Assembly (NCBI GenBank): GCA_903860915.1
Contig: CAIOSJ010000018.1
Coordinates: 1-64,000 of the forward strand
Direction: 5' to 3'
Length of the DNA stretch: 64,000 nucleotides
Source: an uncultured Actinomycetes bacterium
Lineage (GTDB): Bacteria; Actinomycetota; Acidimicrobiia; Acidimicrobiales; RAAP-2
Made by a program: the position numbers and the translations under genes. Every line of letters begins with the position of its first letter. Within the stretch, counting starts at the first letter, position 1. Below, piece by piece: positions 39,366 through 48,433 of the stretch. A model generated the notes under the pieces. That model did no database searches and was not told where the DNA came from. It saw only the letters and a list, made by a program, of their open reading frames with translations.

Positions 39366-39809
39366 TCAATTCTGGTGTCGAGGGCGCTGCGAATCGGCTG
39401 CTTCAGTGGCCAGCAGGTCGACGAAGTCATTCATACGGTCGCCCGAGTGACCCTTGACCCAGCGAAAAGAAACCTTTCGGTCGGATGACAAGGTCAGATC
39501 AAACAGCTGCTCCCACAGGTCCCGATTAGCCACTGGTTGGCCCTTGCCATTTTTCCAACCACGGCGTAGCCAGCCCGCGTGCCACCGATCTCGAAAACAA
39601 TGAACCACGTAGGTGGAATCGCTCACGATTTCCACCGGCCCATCAGGATTACTCCGCAGTGCTTGAATCACGGCCATCAGCTCCATTCGCTGATTGGTCG
39701 ACGGCGACTCTACGCCACTCGCAAAGTGGCTTTCGTCAATGGCCCACGCCCAGCCTCCGGGACCCGGATTGCCACGACAGGAACCGTCGGTGTTGATGGT
39801 GACGCTCAC
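39366..39809 (-). CDS. rnhA: Ribonuclease HI
   Basis: INTDGSCRGNPGPGGWAWAI; NQRMELMAVIQAL; VKGHSGDRMNDFVDLLA. Confidence 0.95.
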   Translation of the reverse strand: MSVTINTDGSCRGNPGPGGWAWAIDESHFASGVESPSTNQRMELMAVIQALRSNPDGPVEIVSDSTYVVHCFRDRWHAGWLRRGWKNGKGQPVANRDLWEQLFDLTLSSDRKVSFRWVKGHSGDRMNDFVDLLATEAADSQRPRHQN

Positions 39810-40261
39810 GGTCTCGTGTGCCAGGCGTCGGGATCACTCGTAAATTGCGTCACCGCGTGGGGCAACTGTGAGCGCGACACGTCCTCGATCGTGACGTGTT
39901 CTAAGACCATACGCAACGACGCCCTCACCGCGACCCAGACGTCGCGCAGCGCCGTCGCAGCCCCTTCGTACTCCAAGGTTTCGGGCCGCATGCCCCGGAC
40001 CCCAGCCATTGGACCGCTCAGCACGCGTAAGACGTCGGCAATCGTAATGTTCGCCGGCGGACGAGCCAGGCGAAATCCCCCGTCCACACCACGCTGCGAT
40101 GTGACGATGCCCCCGCGACGCAATTCGGAAAGTATCGCTCCGAGAAATTTGGGTGGAAGGTGCTGCTCGGCCGCAAGGTGCTCGGCACTCACGGAAATCT
40201 CAGATTGAGCCAAGGTCAGAAGAGCTCGAATTGCGTAGTCGGCCTTCGCGGGAATCTGCAC
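39806..40261 (-). CDS. Rrf2 family transcriptional regulator without Fe-S cysteines
   Basis: KADYAIRALLTLAQ...LAAEQHLPPKFLGAILSELRRGGIVTSQRGVDGGFRLARPPANITIADVLRVL; no Cys in the translation. Confidence 0.9.
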   Translation of the reverse strand: MQIPAKADYAIRALLTLAQSEISVSAEHLAAEQHLPPKFLGAILSELRRGGIVTSQRGVDGGFRLARPPANITIADVLRVLSGPMAGVRGMRPETLEYEGAATALRDVWVAVRASLRMVLEHVTIEDVSRSQLPHAVTQFTSDPDAWHTRP

Positions 40262-40318
40262 CCTCCCATTCTGCCCTAGACGGACGCACTACGACGCACG
40301 GAGTTCTAACCTGCTGTC

Positions 40319-40945
40319 GTGACCCTTGACTTCGCCCGGCGCCACCTCTACCTCTGCACACCCTGGCGTGACGATATGCGCAGCTTTTTGCCGGCCGTCA
40401 TCCGAGGTGGCGTCGACGTCGTGCAACTGCGTGATAAGCAACTCTCCGCTAGCGAGCAATTACCCCTCGCCAAGGAAATGAAGGGTATCTGTCAGGACTG
40501 GGGTGTGCCGTTTATTATCAACGATCGCCCGGAACTAGCCTTCGACCTCTCCGCCGATGGGGTGCACGTTGGTCAAGATGATGTCTCGGTCGACCAGTGT
40601 CGTCGACTCCTGGGGCCCGAGGCCATCATTGGACTTTCCACCCACTCCACCCAGGAATTTGACCGCGCACTACTCGAACCCGTTTCCTACCTCAGCGCCG
40701 GCCCCATCAACGCCACACCGACGAAGCCGGGTCGAGCGGCTACTGGCGCTGAATACGCCGAATTGTCCCAAGCTCGTTCGCACCTGCCAGTTTTTGTCAC
40801 CGGCGGCGTTACCCCGGGAATTATTGTTGAACTCGGGTCGAGGGGGCTGCGACACTTTGTCGTCGTTCGCTATCTCACCGAATCGACCACTCCCGAGGAA
40901 TCTGCTCGATCATTGCGAGCAGAAATCGATTTGTTACTCGCCTAA
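40319..40945 (+). CDS. thiE: Thiamine phosphate synthase
   Basis: VDVVQLRDKQLSA; FIINDRPELAFDLSADGVHVGQDD; GLSTHS; GPINATPTKPG; FVTGGVTP. Confidence 0.92.
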   Translation: MTLDFARRHLYLCTPWRDDMRSFLPAVIRGGVDVVQLRDKQLSASEQLPLAKEMKGICQDWGVPFIINDRPELAFDLSADGVHVGQDDVSVDQCRRLLGPEAIIGLSTHSTQEFDRALLEPVSYLSAGPINATPTKPGRAATGAEYAELSQARSHLPVFVTGGVTPGIIVELGSRGLRHFVVVRYLTESTTPEESARSLRAEIDLLLA

Positions 40946-41688
40946 CGGTGCCGGTCGAGCCAGCCGAGCAAGGTGGCGACCATGCGAGGGTCGGCTCGCA
41001 ACCAATGTCCGGCACTTTGGATTATTCGAAGTTCAGCTCGTCCGTCGGCTGCGGCGTAGAGATCACGAGCATCGCTCGCGGGAACCTCGGCGTCGTCCGA
41101 ACCGTGGCCAATGAGAAACCTCCGCGGAGGCAGAACCGATGCGGCGGCCAGGACATCCATGGCGCAAATTGCCGAGTGCAGAGCCTGCGCGTCCAGCAGT
41201 GGCACCAGGGGATCCACAACTCCCGACGTCGTCAGGGCAGCGTGGAAGGCGTCGGCGTCACCAACCCAGTGATCCAGGTGGGCCGGGGTGGCGAAGGTGG
41301 CCACCCCACGTATTCTCTCTTCGCTTACCGCGTGGGTCAGGGCCAGTGCCCCGCCGAGGCCGAATCCAGCCAGCGAGATTCGTCGACCCGGTTCATCCAA
41401 GCGATCAATAATGGCTGCCAGGTCCAGACGCCACTGATCTGGAGAAAAAGTACCCGTACTCGTCCCCACCCCCGAGAGAGTGCCCGTAGCGACGACCCAG
41501 CCCGATTCGTTCGATAGGTGTTCGGCGAGCTCGGGCAAAAGGCCGGCCGCCTGACGCCCCATTCCGTGAGCGCGCGGGAGGCCGTGCACCAAAATCAGGA
41601 CGTGGTCCGAGACGGGCCGCGAAGTAGCCGAAGCTATTCGTAAATCTAAACGCGAGCTTCCGCTGTCGAGATGCTCGTGATCGAGCAC
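40942..41688 (-). CDS. Alpha/beta hydrolase fold protein with Gly at the nucleophile elbow
   Basis: LVHGLPRAHG; AGFGLGGALAL; GSDDAEVP; SAGHWL. Confidence 0.8.
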   Translation of the reverse strand: MLDHEHLDSGSSRLDLRIASATSRPVSDHVLILVHGLPRAHGMGRQAAGLLPELAEHLSNESGWVVATGTLSGVGTSTGTFSPDQWRLDLAAIIDRLDEPGRRISLAGFGLGGALALTHAVSEERIRGVATFATPAHLDHWVGDADAFHAALTTSGVVDPLVPLLDAQALHSAICAMDVLAAASVLPPRRFLIGHGSDDAEVPASDARDLYAAADGRAELRIIQSAGHWLRADPRMVATLLGWLDRHR

Positions 41689-41694
41689 GTGCTG

Positions 41695-42810
41695 CTAGAT
41701 ACCGAGCAGCTGAGCGAGCAGTTCGCGGTGGTAGGCGGGGTCGCCCAACATCAGCTCGGAGCTCTTGGCGCGCTTGAAGTACAAGTGTGCGTGGTGCTCC
41801 CAGGTGAAACCAATGCCACCGTGAATTTGGATGTTCTCAGCGGCGGCGTGAAAATAGGCTTCCGAGCAGAAGGACTTCGCGAGACTTGCGGCAATTGCCA
41901 GCTCGTCGTTGTCCTCCTGGGCGGCCCAGGCTGCATAGTACGCAGCCGACTTGGCCGATTCAACTTCGAGGAGCATGTCGGCACACTTGTGCTTGATGGC
42001 CTGGAAGGATCCGATGGGTCGACCGAACTGAACACGATTCTTTGCGTAGTCCACAGCGTTGTCGAGCACCCGCTGGGCACCGCCCACCTGCTCGGCAGCC
42101 AAGCAGGCTGCGGCGAACTGCAGAGTCTTTTCTATTCCGTCCTTGGCTCCACCGTCCACGCTGACGAGGGTCGCCGGCGTGCTGGCAAATTCCAGACGAG
42201 CCTGCTTGCGGGTCTGGTCCATCGTCGGAAGTGACGTGGTCGTCAGACCGACAGCATCCTTCGCGACAGCAAACAGAGATAGGCCCTTGTCCGAGGTTGC
42301 GGTGACCAAAATAAGGTCAGCATTCGCTCCGTCGATGACGTAGCTCTTGACTCCGGTCAAGGTGAAGGAGTCGCCTGATCCCGAAGCCGTAACGCCGGTG
42401 GCGCTGACATCCCAGTTTCCCGACTCGTCCGTGATGGCCAGGGTGGCAATCGTCTCGCCCGAAGCAATTCCGGGGAGGTAGGCAGCCTTGGCAGCCGCGG
42501 TGCCGGCGTGAAGCAGTGCGTTCGACGCCAAGGCCACGGTCGCGAAGTAGGGAGAGCACAGCAGGGCGGCACCCATCTCTTCAAAGATCACGTAGAGCTC
42601 GACCGGACCGAAGCCCTGACCGCCAAACTCTTCGGGGATACCGAGACCCTGGAGGGCCAGCTCGTCGGCCATCTGCTTCCACACTGCGGTGTCGTAACCC
42701 TCGGTTGTTGCCATCAGGCGACGCACTTCAGTCTCGGGGGACTTGTCCTCCAAGAAACGCTTCACCATCTTGCGCAGTTCTTCTTGCTCTTCGCTGAATC
42801 CAAAGTTCAT
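41695..42810 (-). CDS. Acyl-CoA dehydrogenase
   Basis: MNFGFSEEQEELRKMVKRFLED; LGIPEEFGGQGFGPVELYVIFEEMG; QIHGGIGFTWEHHAHLYFKRAK. Confidence 0.93.
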   Translation of the reverse strand: MNFGFSEEQEELRKMVKRFLEDKSPETEVRRLMATTEGYDTAVWKQMADELALQGLGIPEEFGGQGFGPVELYVIFEEMGAALLCSPYFATVALASNALLHAGTAAAKAAYLPGIASGETIATLAITDESGNWDVSATGVTASGSGDSFTLTGVKSYVIDGANADLILVTATSDKGLSLFAVAKDAVGLTTTSLPTMDQTRKQARLEFASTPATLVSVDGGAKDGIEKTLQFAAACLAAEQVGGAQRVLDNAVDYAKNRVQFGRPIGSFQAIKHKCADMLLEVESAKSAAYYAAWAAQEDNDELAIAASLAKSFCSEAYFHAAAENIQIHGGIGFTWEHHAHLYFKRAKSSELMLGDPAYHRELLAQLLGI

Positions 42811-42832
42811 GCTGGTTCCTCTTGTTTGTGGA

Positions 42833-42899
42833 CTGCCACCTAGTACTGACAAAGACGTATGTGAGATTAGTCAATTTTCACGAGAGACATACGTGGCAG
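42833..42899. promoter_or_regulatory. Candidate divergent operator with nested inverted repeats
   Basis: ctgccac(42833-42839)/gtggcag(42893-42899) and acgtatgt(42855-42862)/acatacgt(42887-42894) between divergent genes. Confidence 0.4.
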
Positions 42900-42908
42900 G
42901 CTGTGGAG

Positions 42909-43526
42909 ATGGAAAATGTCGAAATTGTCTGGGCTAACGAAGCCGTAGAAGTGCACCGCTTCGTCGTTGGCCCCGTGGCTAACAACGTGTACGTGGTGAG
43001 GTGTCGCCGCAGCGGAATAGCCACTTTGATTGACGCCGCCAACGAACACGAACGATTGTTGACCATATCGACGCGCTTGGGTGTTCAGAGTGTTTTGGAG
43101 ACCCACGGGCACTGGGACCACATCCAAGCGGTCGAGGCCGTACGCGAGGCGGGTATTGAAGTCTGGGTCCGCAATGAGGACGCTTCCCTCCTACCGAGCT
43201 ACGACCATCTCCTGGGCGATGACGAGATTTTTACGGTCGGGGACCTTCGTCTGCGGACTCTGCACACTCCCGGCCACACCCCTGGATCTATCTGTTTTGC
43301 CCTAGAAGGAACTCCGCTGCTCTTCACTGGAGACACTCTTTTCCCCGGGGGTCCAGGGAATGCGACCTTCGATGGTGGTGACTTCGGGACCATCATCCGG
43401 TCTATTGAGGAACGTATTTTTCGCACCTACGGCGGCGACACCATCATCTACCCCGGTCACGGTGACTCGACGCTCCTCGCTAGTGAATCACCCCATCTCG
43501 ATGAATGGGTGGCGCGTGGTTGGTAG
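42909..43526 (+). CDS. MBL-fold metallo-hydrolase (glyoxalase II-like)
   Basis: ETHGHWDHIQAVEAVREAG; HTPGHTPGSICF; LFTGDTLFPGGPG; IYPGHGDSTLL. Confidence 0.92.
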   Translation: MENVEIVWANEAVEVHRFVVGPVANNVYVVRCRRSGIATLIDAANEHERLLTISTRLGVQSVLETHGHWDHIQAVEAVREAGIEVWVRNEDASLLPSYDHLLGDDEIFTVGDLRLRTLHTPGHTPGSICFALEGTPLLFTGDTLFPGGPGNATFDGGDFGTIIRSIEERIFRTYGGDTIIYPGHGDSTLLASESPHLDEWVARGW

Positions 43527-43563
43527 CGCTTAGCCTTTTCTCATATCTCGGTAGGATGAACTA

Positions 43564-44322
43564 ATGACCGCCCCACTGCTAGAACTCATCAATGTCCACG
43601 CTTCCGCCGACGGCAACGCAATCCTCAAGGGCGTCAATCTCGTTATCAACGAAGGTGATGTCCACGCCCTAATGGGCCCTAACGGCGCCGGAAAATCAAC
43701 GCTGGCCAATGTCATCATGGGACACCCCGGCTACGTCGTCACCGAGGGCAGCATTCTGCTCAAGGGCGACGACATCTCGAGTTGGACCCCCGACGAGCGA
43801 GCACGGGCTGGTATTTTCCTCGCCTTTCAATACCCCGAATCAATTAGTGGGGTGTCGGTCGTCCAGTTCCTCCGCCAGGCCATTGCCGCCCGCAAGGGTC
43901 TCGAAGAACTCAGTGTCCTCGAGGTCCGCCTCGACCTCATCGAATGGATGGATCGGCTCGGCATGGATCCAGCCTTCGCCGAGCGACACTTGAACGAGGG
44001 TTTTTCGGGCGGCGAGCGCAAGCGTAATGAAGTCCTGCAGATGGCCCTGCTCGACCCAGAAATTGCTGTCCTCGACGAGACCGATTCGGGACTCGACATT
44101 GACGCCCTCCGCGTCGTTGCCCGGGGAGTACGCACTGTCCGCGAGTCGCGCCCCCAGATGGGGGCCATCGTCGTCACCCACTACGTCAAGCTGCTCGACG
44201 AGTTGAGTCCTGATCACGTACACGTCTTGGTCGATGGCGTCGTAGTCCACAGTGGCGGCGCCGAACTTGCTGAGGTCATCGAGACGCAGGGTTACGACCA
44301 ATTCCGCCCGGTGACTGCGTGA
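43564..44322 (+). CDS. sufC: Fe-S cluster assembly ATPase SufC (copy 1)
   Basis: ALMGPNGAGKSTLANVIMGHPGYVVTEGSILLKGDDI; FSGGERKRNEVLQM; LDETDSGLDIDALRVV; VVTHYVKLL. Confidence 0.95.
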   Translation: MTAPLLELINVHASADGNAILKGVNLVINEGDVHALMGPNGAGKSTLANVIMGHPGYVVTEGSILLKGDDISSWTPDERARAGIFLAFQYPESISGVSVVQFLRQAIAARKGLEELSVLEVRLDLIEWMDRLGMDPAFAERHLNEGFSGGERKRNEVLQMALLDPEIAVLDETDSGLDIDALRVVARGVRTVRESRPQMGAIVVTHYVKLLDELSPDHVHVLVDGVVVHSGGAELAEVIETQGYDQFRPVTA

Positions 44323-45554
44323 CTCCATTCGATCCGGTCCAGGTTCGTTCGGAAATACCCCTCCTCGCGAGAACAGTCCACGATCGACCCGTCATCTATC
44401 TCGACAGTGCCGCCACCTCCTTGACGCCCCAACGCGTCATCACCGCCATGTCGACCTACTACCAACGTTCGCACGCCAACGTCCATCGGGCTGTCTACGT
44501 TACCGCCGAGGAAGCGACAGCCCTCTACGAAGGTGGCCGTCGAGACGTCGGACTTTTTCTCGGATCGACGCACCCCGACGAGGAAATAGTCTTCACGAAA
44601 AATGCAACCGAGGCCTTCAATCTCTTCGCGAAGTCCTGGGGACGAGCAAACCTGGAACGTGGCGACGTCGTCGTTCTCAGCCAGATGGAACACCACGCCA
44701 ACATCGTCCCTTGGTTTCAACTCCGCGACGAAATTGGCATCGAGATCAAGTTCCTTGAAGTGACTGACGACTTTCGACTCGACCTGTCCCGCTTTGACGA
44801 GTTGCTCGAGGGGGCCAAGCTCCTCAGCATTACCGGCATGTCCAACGTCCTCGGTACCATCAACCCCCTGCGAGAATTAACCCAAAGAGCCCACGCCTTC
44901 GGGGCTCTCGTACTCGTCGATGCGTCACAGTCCGCCGCTCACGGTCCCACCGACGTCGTGGACTTCGACGTCGACGCCCTCATTTGCACCGGTCACAAAA
45001 TGCTCGGGCCGACCGGGATTGGTGTTCTCTGGGCCCGTCGCGAGATCCTCGCGGCCATGCCACCTTTTTTGGGTGGCGGTGGCATGATTGCTGACGTAAG
45101 CGTAGACGGATTTACGCCCGCTTCGGGAGTCACGAAGTTCGAAGCCGGGACGCCCCCCATCGCCGAAGCGGCGGGACTGGGCGAAGCCGTACGATACCTC
45201 CGAGAGCTCGGAATGGAGGCCATCGCGACCTACGAAAAAGGCCTCACCGATGACGCCATCGCTCGCCTCGCCCACGAATTTTCCGGTCGCGTGCGCATCA
45301 TTGGACCGACGGACGGCGTTGCCCGTGGCGGCGTTCTTAGTTTGGACGTAGAGGGCGTACACCCCCACGACGTGGCCCAGGTGCTGGATCAATTTGGCGT
45401 CTGCATCCGGCCCGGTCACCACTGCGCCAAGCCACTCATGAAGCGTTTCTCACTAGCGGCCACCGCGCGCGTCTCCTTCGGCCCTTACTCACTACAGTCG
45501 GACACGAATATTTTGATTGAATCTCTCCACCACGCCCTAGAGTTATTTGGATAA
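44319..45554 (+). CDS. sufS: Cysteine desulfurase SufS
   Basis: YLDSAATSLTPQRVI; VDASQSAAH; CTGHKMLGPTGIGVL; RPGHHCAKPLM. Confidence 0.95.
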   Translation: MTPFDPVQVRSEIPLLARTVHDRPVIYLDSAATSLTPQRVITAMSTYYQRSHANVHRAVYVTAEEATALYEGGRRDVGLFLGSTHPDEEIVFTKNATEAFNLFAKSWGRANLERGDVVVLSQMEHHANIVPWFQLRDEIGIEIKFLEVTDDFRLDLSRFDELLEGAKLLSITGMSNVLGTINPLRELTQRAHAFGALVLVDASQSAAHGPTDVVDFDVDALICTGHKMLGPTGIGVLWARREILAAMPPFLGGGGMIADVSVDGFTPASGVTKFEAGTPPIAEAAGLGEAVRYLRELGMEAIATYEKGLTDDAIARLAHEFSGRVRIIGPTDGVARGGVLSLDVEGVHPHDVAQVLDQFGVCIRPGHHCAKPLMKRFSLAATARVSFGPYSLQSDTNILIESLHHALELFG

Positions 45555-45559
45555 GTCCT

Positions 45560-46021
45560 ATGTCAAATCTCGACGACCTCTACCGCGAAATAATCCTCGA
45601 TCACTATCGTTCCCCGCGTAATCGCGGAGAACTGGCTACCCCACCAGCCTGCCGAGCCGAAGGATTTAACCCCCTCTGCGGTGACGAAATCACGGTCTTC
45701 ATCCAGGTCGAAAATGATGTTCTCGTTGATATTAAAATTTCTGGTCACGGTTGCTCAATCTCCCAATCATCGGCGTCGCTGATGTCCGCAGCCGTAAAGG
45801 GCAAGACCCTCGACCAGGTACACCAGGCCATCGCGACTTTCAAGCAACTCATGACCGTTCACGAGGCCAATATTGATGACCCCGAGCCCGTAGCCGTAGA
45901 CATTCGCGCCCTCGGTGAACTCGCGGCACTCCAGGGCGTCGTTAAATTTCCCGTTCGTATTAAGTGTGCGATTCTCGCCTGGAACACCCTTGATCAGGGC
46001 CTCCAGGACTTTGTTTCCTAG
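45560..46021 (+). CDS. sufU: SufU-type Fe-S assembly / sulfur-transfer protein
   Basis: DDLYREIILDHYRSPRNRGELATP; NPLCGDEITVFIQVE; SGHGCSISQSSASLM; IKCAILAWNTL. Confidence 0.95.
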   Translation: MSNLDDLYREIILDHYRSPRNRGELATPPACRAEGFNPLCGDEITVFIQVENDVLVDIKISGHGCSISQSSASLMSAAVKGKTLDQVHQAIATFKQLMTVHEANIDDPEPVAVDIRALGELAALQGVVKFPVRIKCAILAWNTLDQGLQDFVS

Positions 46022-47361
46022 GGGGAGCAGGGAACTGGATTGAAGTAGTTACCAGTGGGCAGCGTGGTGGTCGGAATTGAACCACCGCCTGGCGTGGTTA
46101 CCGGCACGGTCGTCGTAGTCGTGCTGGTGGTGGTGGTTGGAATGACCGGCGGCATTGTCGGCACCAAATTCTTATTGGGTGGAGGCATCGTCGGCAGCGT
46201 TAATTCGTTGCCGAAAATCTTGACGAGAAGTTCCTGTGCCGCTGGCTGATTGACGACCAGCGAGTCGCCGTAATAACGTAAATTTCCCGCTGAGATCACC
46301 GGCAGCATGTACGTCTGGAAATTGGCGGAGTTCAGTGAGTGGAATTTCACGGCGAGACCAACCAGGAAATTCGGTGTGAATTTGCTATCGATTGAAATGC
46401 CCTGGGGAATGATTGAAAGAAAAGAAATGATATTCGCTGGGTTGTACTGTGATTTTCCTCGCTCGATCATCCCGCGTAAGAACGCGTCCTGACGAGCAAT
46501 TCGTCCGTAGTCACTCGAACCATCACCCATCCATCGACCATTGCGGTAATACTCAAAGTGCCGGCTACGGGCCACTGCGAGGGCCTGGAAGCCAGTCACC
46601 AACTGACATCCCGTATGGGTGATATTCAATCCCGAGTAAGCATCTCGCGCCGGATAGGGGAAATTAAGAAAAACCCCACCGAGCGCCACAGCCGAGTTCA
46701 TAACCCCCGCGAAACCCACCACAATCACGTGATTGATTGGAATACCGAACGTTTTTTGAATTGTTTGGACGAGTAAGTCGGGACCGGAGAAGAAAGTCGA
46801 ATTAATTTTTCCGAAGGGAGTCTGAAAGAGTGCCTGCGCTGGCGGCAAAAGTTGTACGAGGGTGTCGCGGGGGATCGAAATGACGTCAATGGTCCCCTTG
46901 CCAGGGTCGATGTGCATGATCTTGATTACGTCGCTTCTTTGACCCGCTGCCGAGCCAGCTGTGGCTCCGGTTTGGGCCGCCACAGCCCCCGTCAATCCAA
47001 CTCGCGAGTCTGAGCCTATGGAGAGCACGTTGAAGGGCTGGCCATCGATTGTGGGTAATTCACTCCCGGCGGTAAATTTAGTAATGGAATTAAAAACATG
47101 CTGAAAGTAAAGGTATCCACCGCCAGCGAGGGCAGCAACGAGAACAACCATTGCGAGGCCGGAACGCTGCAAGATTTTCCGATGTTCTGATACCCAGCGT
47201 GTGGCTACGGTGATGAGCCCACGGTCGGCTTTCACGACGCCATTGTGCTGGTCAATAGCATCACCCAAGGCCACTAAGCGCTGCTCGTTAGCGAGGGTGC
47301 GGCTGGCACTTCGGCCCGTTCTCGCCGACCTGTTGGGTGCGCGGTGTTGTCCTTCAGCCAT
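46018..47361 (-). CDS. LytR-CpsA-Psr family cell-wall ligase-like protein with Thr-rich C-terminal region
   Basis: One TM, FNVLSIGSDSRVG, SDVIKIMHIDPGKGTIDVISIPRDTLVQL; TTTTSTTTTTVPVTTPGGG near the C-terminus. Confidence 0.92.
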   Translation of the reverse strand: MAEGQHRAPNRSARTGRSASRTLANEQRLVALGDAIDQHNGVVKADRGLITVATRWVSEHRKILQRSGLAMVVLVAALAGGGYLYFQHVFNSITKFTAGSELPTIDGQPFNVLSIGSDSRVGLTGAVAAQTGATAGSAAGQRSDVIKIMHIDPGKGTIDVISIPRDTLVQLLPPAQALFQTPFGKINSTFFSGPDLLVQTIQKTFGIPINHVIVVGFAGVMNSAVALGGVFLNFPYPARDAYSGLNITHTGCQLVTGFQALAVARSRHFEYYRNGRWMGDGSSDYGRIARQDAFLRGMIERGKSQYNPANIISFLSIIPQGISIDSKFTPNFLVGLAVKFHSLNSANFQTYMLPVISAGNLRYYGDSLVVNQPAAQELLVKIFGNELTLPTMPPPNKNLVPTMPPVIPTTTTSTTTTTVPVTTPGGGSIPTTTLPTGNYFNPVPCSP

Positions 47362-47399
47362 AGCTCCAACTTACCAACCAGTGGCTAGTGAAAAACTAC

Positions 47400-48122
47400 T
47401 TACTGCGCACGGAATGGTTCGTAGCCATCACGTTCTAGAATTTCGGCCAACTCTGGACCACCACTCGCTACGATTCGGCCCGCACTCATCACGTGAATTG
47501 TGGTGGGCTGCAGTTCGTTCAGTAGTCTACGGAAATGGGTAATGGCAATAATTCCCAGACCCCATTCGCTCGTGGCGGCGAAGAGGCGTCGAGCTACCAA
47601 ACCCAACGCGTCGACATCAAGGCCCGAGTCAATTTCGTCGAGAATTGCGAAGTGTGGTTGTAGGACTCCGAGCTGAACAATTTCAGCGCGCTTTTTCTCG
47701 CCACCCGAGAGATCCACGTTCACGAATCTTTCAAGAATTTCTGGTCGCAGCGCGACGAAATCTGCCTCTCGTCGAAGACTCTCGTGCACAGTGGCGGGAT
47801 TGGCTCCCGCCGCGACGAGCATGTCCGTCGGCCGCACACCGGGAATTTCTAGTGGCTGCTGCAGTGCGAGGAAAAGACCCTCTCGCGTTCGTAGTGATGG
47901 AGACATGGTCAATAGCTCGACGCCATCCAGGGTGGCCGAACCACCGGTAATGGTGTAGCCCGGGCGACCGGTGAGGGCGTGGGCCAAAGTACTCTTGCCA
48001 GAGCCGTTCGGGCCCATCACGGCGTGCACTTCACCAGAATTCACGGTGAGTGAAAGACCACGGATGATTTCCTTGTCACCCACTGAAACGTGCAAGTCGC
48101 TGATAACGAGTTGGTGCGTCAC
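47400..48122 (-). CDS. sufC: Fe-S cluster assembly ATPase SufC (copy 2)
   Basis: AVMGPNGSGKSTLAHALTGRPGYTITGGSATLDGVELL; LSGGEKKRAEIVQL; LDEIDSGLDVDALGLV; AITHFRRLL; overlaps the Rieske gene of the sufBD half. Confidence 0.93.
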   Translation of the reverse strand: MTHQLVISDLHVSVGDKEIIRGLSLTVNSGEVHAVMGPNGSGKSTLAHALTGRPGYTITGGSATLDGVELLTMSPSLRTREGLFLALQQPLEIPGVRPTDMLVAAGANPATVHESLRREADFVALRPEILERFVNVDLSGGEKKRAEIVQLGVLQPHFAILDEIDSGLDVDALGLVARRLFAATSEWGLGIIAITHFRRLLNELQPTTIHVMSAGRIVASGGPELAEILERDGYEPFRAQ

Positions 48123-48433
48123 GGGAGGTCCACCTCTACTTGCCCGTCGACGACGCGAACCGTGTAGGTCGGTACCGCGCGGGTAGCTGGGAATGACGTG
48201 GGCTGCCCGGAGGCGACATCGAACATTGCTCCGTGTCGCTCACATTCAATCTCGCGAGTCTCCGCATTGACTTCCCCTAGCGAGAGAGGAAAGTCTTCGT
48301 GCGAGCAACGATCATCGAGAATGAACAGGTCTTCGCCGAATCGTACGACGACCAGATTGCGCGATCCCACGCGATGGGCCGAGGCCGATCCGTCGGGAAA
48401 AGTGCTGAGGTCGCCGAGTTGAGTCGTGGTCAT
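48119..48433 (-). CDS. Rieske [2Fe-2S] ferredoxin-like protein
   Basis: DDRCSHEDFPLSLGEV and IECERHGAMFDVASGQPTSFPAT. Confidence 0.93.
   Translation of the reverse strand: MTTTQLGDLSTFPDGSASAHRVGSRNLVVVRFGEDLFILDDRCSHEDFPLSLGEVNAETREIECERHGAMFDVASGQPTSFPATRAVPTYTVRVVDGQVEVDLP

Noticed and set aside
39806-40261. Rrf2 regulator as an IscR/SufR-type Fe-S sensor for the SUF locus
   Set aside because: No cysteines in the translation, so Fe-S sensing through Cys is not supported.
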